The position numbers were made by a program, and so were the translations under genes. A stretch of DNA of 16,566 nucleotides. It comes from Lachnospiraceae bacterium. GTDB lineage: Bacteria; Bacillota; Clostridia; Lachnospirales; Lachnospiraceae. Below are positions 13,702 through 16,566 of the stretch, one piece after another. Location: contig VSNM01000097.1 of assembly GCA_009774245.1 (NCBI GenBank), positions 1 to 16,566 of the forward strand. The letters run 5' to 3'. The notes below the pieces were generated by a model. The model was not told where the DNA came from, searched no databases, and saw only the letters and a program-made list of their open reading frames with translations. The stretch's first letter is position 1. Each line of letters opens with the position of its first letter.

Positions 13702-14070
13702 ATGGGCGCATCCGAAATCCCACACATGACCTATCAACAGTACCGGACGGCCCGGAGGCTGGTGCGGGAGTGCTGCAACTACGATTGCGGAAACTGTCTG
13801 CTTCTGGACGATGGCGAGGAATGTATCTGTCCTCAGAGCATCACCTACTCCCTGATTTGCAAGTGGTTCCGTGCCGCCGTCCTTCCTCTGGACGCCGGCC
13901 TGTGCGCCGCATTGTTCCCGCCTTCCTCTGTCAGACGGCGGCACTGCCGGGAGTGCGGGAGGCCGTTTGCCCCGCCCAGGCACAACACTCTCTATTGCTC
14001 CACCTGTGCCGCAGAACGGGTGAAACGGAGCAAACGCACATGGGCCAGGAAAAACCGGGCTGATGTGTAG
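13702..14070 (+). CDS. Cysteine-rich VLP domain protein
   Basis: The 122-residue protein has the cysteine pattern of the 'cysteine-rich VLP' family found in Firmicute conjugative elements: Cys24-Cys25, CxxxxxxxxC-type groups (Cys29, 32, 41, 43, 53) and the family's VLP at 60-62. A second zinc-ribbon-like module follows, with CREC at 82-85 and CSTC at 99-102 and a basic tail (VKRSKRTWARK). This suggests nucleic-acid binding. The family's role is unknown; it usually lies near mobilisation genes. AGGGAG precedes the ATG at 13702. No relaxase follows, which is unusual. Confidence 0.8.
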   Translation: MGASEIPHMTYQQYRTARRLVRECCNYDCGNCLLLDDGEECICPQSITYSLICKWFRAAVLPLDAGLCAALFPPSSVRRRHCRECGRPFAPPRHNTLYCSTCAAERVKRSKRTWARKNRADV

Positions 14071-14152
14071 AAAAAGTACCCGCTGAAAACGCAGTAATAT
14101 CAGGGCTTTCAAGACCGCCCTCAAAGGGGGCCTGATACATTTCCTTCCCGCC

Positions 14153-14177
14153 CCCGAAAACGGGCCTCTAACGGCCC
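14153..14177 (+). repeat. Two overlapping, mutually exclusive hairpins before repA
   Basis: CCCG/CGGG (14153-14164, AAAA loop) and GGGCC/GGCCC (14162-14177) share the bases GGG, so only one can form at a time. A third, GCCCT with AGGGGGC (about 14117-14131), lies upstream. They fill the 150-bp gap between the VLP gene and repA and may modulate repA or belong to a lost transfer origin. Confidence 0.4.
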
Positions 14178-14219
14178 ACAGCGGCGGTCTGACAGCCCCA
14201 CACTAAGGAGGCTAATACC

Positions 14220-14567
14220 ATGACCGACTACATGACGATAACTACCGAATTGCCGCCCTATTTCTTCTTCCCCTGGTTCCTGCTGGATATGGGCTTGACC
14301 CTTACCGCCAAGCTGGCCTATGCCCTTTTGCTTGACCGGGCGCGGTTGTCCCAGCTCAACGGGTGGACGGACGAGGCGGGGAGAGTTTATATCATCTTCC
14401 CGATTGAGAAGATAGCCGAAATGCTCGGCAAGAGCATGACCACTGCCAAGAACGTATTGGCTGAGTTGGAGGCGGCGGGTCTGATTGAACGCAAACGGCA
14501 GCAGTTTTCCAAGCCTAATCATATCTATGTGAAACTGCCTGATGGACAAAAATTTAGCCGCCCCTGA
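14220..14567 (+). CDS. repA: Replication initiator RepA, N-terminal domain only (truncated)
   Basis: The 115 residues match the N-terminal winged-helix domain of RepA_N-type initiators in Firmicute elements. The start MTDYMTITTELPPYFFFPWFLLD is typical, followed by KLAYALLLDRARLSQ. A helix-turn-helix around 70-100 (IAEMLGKSMTTAKNVLAELEAAGLIERK) and NHIYVKLPDGQ complete it. Intact relatives are usually well over 200 residues and carry a C-terminal domain (DUF6017-like). Here a stop occurs at the start of the repeat region, and no C-terminal domain follows in any frame. In-frame sequence after the stop still reads KNLSSNKNYKNNN, as in intact relatives, which points to decay. AAGGAGG precedes the ATG. 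It may still bind DNA. Confidence 0.75.
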   Translation: MTDYMTITTELPPYFFFPWFLLDMGLTLTAKLAYALLLDRARLSQLNGWTDEAGRVYIIFPIEKIAEMLGKSMTTAKNVLAELEAAGLIERKRQQFSKPNHIYVKLPDGQKFSRP

Positions 14568-14658
14568 TGGATAAAAACTTGTCCTTCACCATGGCCGGAA
14601 AACTGTTCTTGTAATAGGGCAGAAACCCGGCTGACGCAGGCAAAAAACCTGTCCTCTA
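14541..14658 (+). repeat. Degenerate ~25-bp tandem repeats at the 3' end of repA (iteron-like)
   Basis: GATGGACAAAAATTT (14541) and GATGGATAAAAACTT (14566) are clear copies 25 bp apart. Weaker copies begin near 14591 (GGCCGGAAAACTGTTC), 14617 (GGCAGAAACCC) and 14638 (AGGCAAAAAACCTGTCC). RepA_N plasmids keep their origin as repeats inside rep, so these may be initiator-binding sites. An AT-rich stretch (14659-14697) follows. Confidence 0.5.
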
Positions 14659-14734
14659 ATAAGAACTATAAGAACAATAACAAGTATAAATAAAACGAGT
14701 GGGAGTAAATAGCGCCCACTTTTCGGACAAACGC

Positions 14735-14748
14735 CGGACAAATGTCCG
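14735..14748. repeat. Perfect short palindrome upstream of the small gene
   Basis: CGGACAAATGTCCG has 6-base arms around AA. CGGACAA also occurs directly repeated at 14723-14729. It lies about 50 bases before the small gene and could be an operator. GTGGG/CCCAC (about 14699-14719) forms a weak hairpin just before it. Confidence 0.35.
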
Positions 14749-14796
14749 CAGCTACATCACAGACCCGTTTGAAAATTTGAAAACAAGGAGTTGCCT

Positions 14797-14979
14797 ATGG
14801 AGCATATCAGCTACAAAACGCAGACCGAGATTGTCAATTTCCAGGGCCGGGAAATCCCGCTGGAAAACCTCACCCCCATCCTCTCCCCGGAGCAGGAGGC
14901 GGCGAAGCGCTGGGAGTTGGAGCAGCGGCTTTACGAGGTGTTTCGCAAGTACCAGCAGAGGGAGAAGCCCACCTCGTGA
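14797..14979 (+). CDS. Small conserved-looking element protein upstream of the recombinase
   Basis: The 60-residue acidic-basic protein starts MEHISYKTQTEIVNFQGRE, contains PLENLTPILSPEQEAAKR and ends in a charged helix (WELEQRLYEVFRKYQQREK). Small genes in this position before TnpX-type recombinases are common (TnpW-like position), but I do not see the TnpW motif and do not assign it. It could aid or control recombination. AAGGAG lies 6 bases before the ATG. It ends 16 bases before the recombinase -35. Confidence 0.65.
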   Translation: MEHISYKTQTEIVNFQGREIPLENLTPILSPEQEAAKRWELEQRLYEVFRKYQQREKPTS

Positions 14980-14995
14980 TTTTTTCAGATAGAGA

Positions 14996-15024
14996 TTGAT
15001 TTGCGGGGCTGCTGACGGTATAAT
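14996..15024 (+). promoter_or_regulatory. Recombinase promoter with -10 inside a perfect inverted repeat
   Basis: TTGATT (14996-15001), 17 bases and a perfect TATAAT (15019-15024) form a strong promoter. GCTGCTGAC (15008-15016) and GTCAGCAGC (15031-15039) are exact 9-bp complements flanking the -10, a likely operator for control of the recombinase. Confidence 0.7.
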
Positions 15025-15068
15025 GAAGCTGTCAGCAGCTCCGTTTCTTTTCAGAAAGGGAGCGCAAA

Positions 15069-16566
15069 ATGAACAATCGAATTGACGCGATTTATGCAAG
15101 ACAGTCCATTGACAAAAAGGATAGTATTTCTATCGAAAGTCAGATTGAGTTTTGCAAATATGAATTGAGGGGTGGAAGCTGCCGGGAGTATCAAGATAAG
15201 GGTTACAGCGGTAAGAATACGGACAGGCCCCAGTTTCAAATGCTGGTGGAGGACATCAAGCGCGGGCTGATTGCCAGGGTAGTTGTTTACAAGCTCGACC
15301 GCATCAGCCGTTCCATTTTGGACTTCGCAAACATGATGGCTTTGTTCCAGGAATACAACGTGGAATTTATTTCTTCCACAGAGAAGTTCGACACGTCCAC
15401 ACCGATGGGCCGGGCGATGCTGAACATCTGCATTGTGTTCGCACAGTTAGAGCGTGAAACCATCCAGAAGCGAGTGCAGGACGCATGGTATGCCCGGTGT
15501 CAGCGAGGTTTCAAAATGGGAGGACGAGCGCCTTATGGATTTCGGACGGAGCCTATCATCATTGACGGCATCCATACCAAGAAGCTGGTGATTGAGCCGA
15601 CAGAAGCGGCGTTCGTGCGTAAGATGTACGAGATGTATATTGACCCCCAGGTGTCGCTTCACGACATCACCCGACAGCTTACCGAGCAGGGGATGCGGAC
15701 ATACTTCGGCAAACCATTTTCCAGGGCGACCATCAGCATCATGCTTCGTAATCCCATTTACACCATGGCTGACTTGGATATTTACGAGTTTTTCAAGAGC
15801 CAAGGGACGAACATCTACAACGATGCCGCCGACTTCGTAGGGACAAACGGATGTTACTACTACCGGAGCAAGGACCGCACCGAGAATAAGCACACGCACT
15901 TGGAAGGCCAGACGCTGGTGCTGGCCCCCAGCGAGGGCTTTATCCCGTCTGATTTGTGGCTTAGGGTTCGCAAGAAGATGATGGCGAACCAGACCTATCA
16001 ACCGGCCAGGAAAGCCCGCAACACCTGGATGGCGGGGAAAATCAAGTGCGGCAAATGTGGCTATGCTCTGATGTCGGCCCACTCCTGCAGGTATCTCTAT
16101 CTGCGCTGTACGAAACACGCTGACAGCAAGTTTTGTTCCGGCTGCGGTACAATCCGTCTCCGCGATTTAGAGGCGGTAGTTTACCTGCAGATGGTGAAGA
16201 AACTGGAGGATTATAAGACGCTGACGGGCCGCAAAAAGAAAAGAGCCGCCAGCCCGAAACTGACGGCGAAGCAGACAGAGTTGGCCCAAGTGGAGAGCGA
16301 GATCGAAAAGCTGCTGGACACGCTGATGGGTGCGACCCCGGTGCTGATCTCCTACGCCAACGCCAAGATTGAGGAATTGGACAGCCGCCGTCAGGCCCTT
16401 GCCAGCGAGATTGCCAAGTTGACCGCCGAAGCGGTGTCCCCGGAGCAGATTAACACGATTTCCAACTATCTGGACGATTGGGAGAATGTCAGCTTTGAGG
16501 ACAAGCAGCAGGTGGTGGATTTGATGATTACCGTCATTCGCGCCACCAGCGAGAAGCTGCAAATTG
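15069..16566 (+). CDS. Large serine recombinase (TnpX-type), C-terminus beyond window
   Basis: At least 499 residues are open. The N-terminal resolvase domain has YARQS with the nucleophile Ser13, SIESQIEFCKYEL, GYSGKNTDRPQFQ and the KLDRISRS arginine motif. A recombinase domain follows (about 150-300, GGRAPYGFR...). A zinc ribbon holds Cys327/Cys330 (CGKC) and Cys347, with Cys356/Cys359 (CSGC). A coiled coil spans about 390-460 (repeated LAQVESEIEKL-like heptads). Enzymes of this class cut and rejoin short attachment sites to excise and insert elements. The visible part has no stop or lost key residue, so it is probably active. AAAGGGAG precedes the ATG. Confidence 0.93.
   Translation, partial: MNNRIDAIYARQSIDKKDSISIESQIEFCKYELRGGSCREYQDKGYSGKNTDRPQFQMLVEDIKRGLIARVVVYKLDRISRSILDFANMMALFQEYNVEFISSTEKFDTSTPMGRAMLNICIVFAQLERETIQKRVQDAWYARCQRGFKMGGRAPYGFRTEPIIIDGIHTKKLVIEPTEAAFVRKMYEMYIDPQVSLHDITRQLTEQGMRTYFGKPFSRATISIMLRNPIYTMADLDIYEFFKSQGTNIYNDAADFVGTNGCYYYRSKDRTENKHTHLEGQTLVLAPSEGFIPSDLWLRVRKKMMANQTYQPARKARNTWMAGKIKCGKCGYALMSAHSCRYLYLRCTKHADSKFCSGCGTIRLRDLEAVVYLQMVKKLEDYKTLTGRKKKRAASPKLTAKQTELAQVESEIEKLLDTLMGATPVLISYANAKIEELDSRRQALASEIAKLTAEAVSPEQINTISNYLDDWENVSFEDKQQVVDLMITVIRATSEKLQI

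Larger units (their letters stand above)
10728..16566. mobile_element. Integrated element of the large-serine-recombinase (TnpX) type, right end outside window
   Basis: The span begins where the AAA-ATPase-like gene is broken and runs past the recombinase at the edge. It contains a regulator-hydrolase cargo pair, a sigma-like regulator, a cysteine-rich VLP protein, a RepA fragment, a small protein and the recombinase, all rightward, with higher GC than the left side. No relaxase, coupling protein or secretion gene is present. The left boundary is inferred from the broken gene, not from a seen attachment repeat; the cargo pair could have arrived separately. Confidence 0.55.

Noticed and set aside
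13651..14124. 157-codon leftward frame opposite the cysteine-rich VLP gene
   Set aside because: It is the shadow of a GC-rich gene whose cysteine pattern is clearly on the plus strand.
15447..16562. Leftward frames of 223 and 131 codons opposite the recombinase
   Set aside because: They are antisense to an unambiguous recombinase reading frame.

Overview
The window looks like a low-to-mid GC Firmicute of the Lachnospiraceae type (Blautia/Dorea/Roseburia-like). The evidence is gene content: a MazG-like protein, a PF09818-type ATPase, a TetM-like GTPase, a spore-photoproduct-lyase-like radical SAM protein and a TnpX-type large serine recombinase. Strong AGGAGG ribosome sites and sigma-A-like promoters fit the same group. 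The genus is inference. The right third is visibly richer in GC than the left.

Host-like part (1 to about 10730). A leftward HSL-type esterase, cut by the window edge, has its own promoter. Three rightward genes follow: a MazG-like protein, an ABC-class ATPase, and an 890-residue protein that joins a complete TetM/EF-G-like GTPase to a C-terminal NYN (Rae1/YacP-like) nuclease domain. Converging on it is a tight leftward operon: an MTA/SAH-nucleosidase-like protein, an SPL-family radical SAM protein and a short-chain dehydrogenase. Upstream of that operon lie two small non-coding elements with terminal inverted repeats (MITE-like). A membrane-anchored alpha/beta hydrolase comes next, then a broken AAA-ATPase-like gene that keeps its ribosome site and first 42 codons.

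Mobile part (about 10728 to the right edge). The break in that gene is the likely left junction of an integrated element. Its first genes are a MarR regulator and a FrsA-like hydrolase, each preceded by the same 15-bp operator-like palindrome. Next comes a structured leader with a possible leader peptide, a terminator that overlaps the peptide's stop codon, and a hairpin touching the next ribosome site. Then follow a sigma-70 region 4-like regulator, about 290 bp packed with perfect stem-loops, a cysteine-rich VLP protein, a RepA cut to its N-terminal domain and followed by degenerate 25-bp repeats, a small protein, and a large serine recombinase that runs off the window. No relaxase or type IV secretion gene is visible, so the element looks compact or deleted.

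Best candidates for new biology: the GTPase-NYN fusion; the nucleosidase-radical SAM-SDR operon, in which the photolyase's H-donor cysteine seems to be missing; the attenuator-like leader of the sigma-like gene; and the twin-operator MarR-hydrolase cassette.
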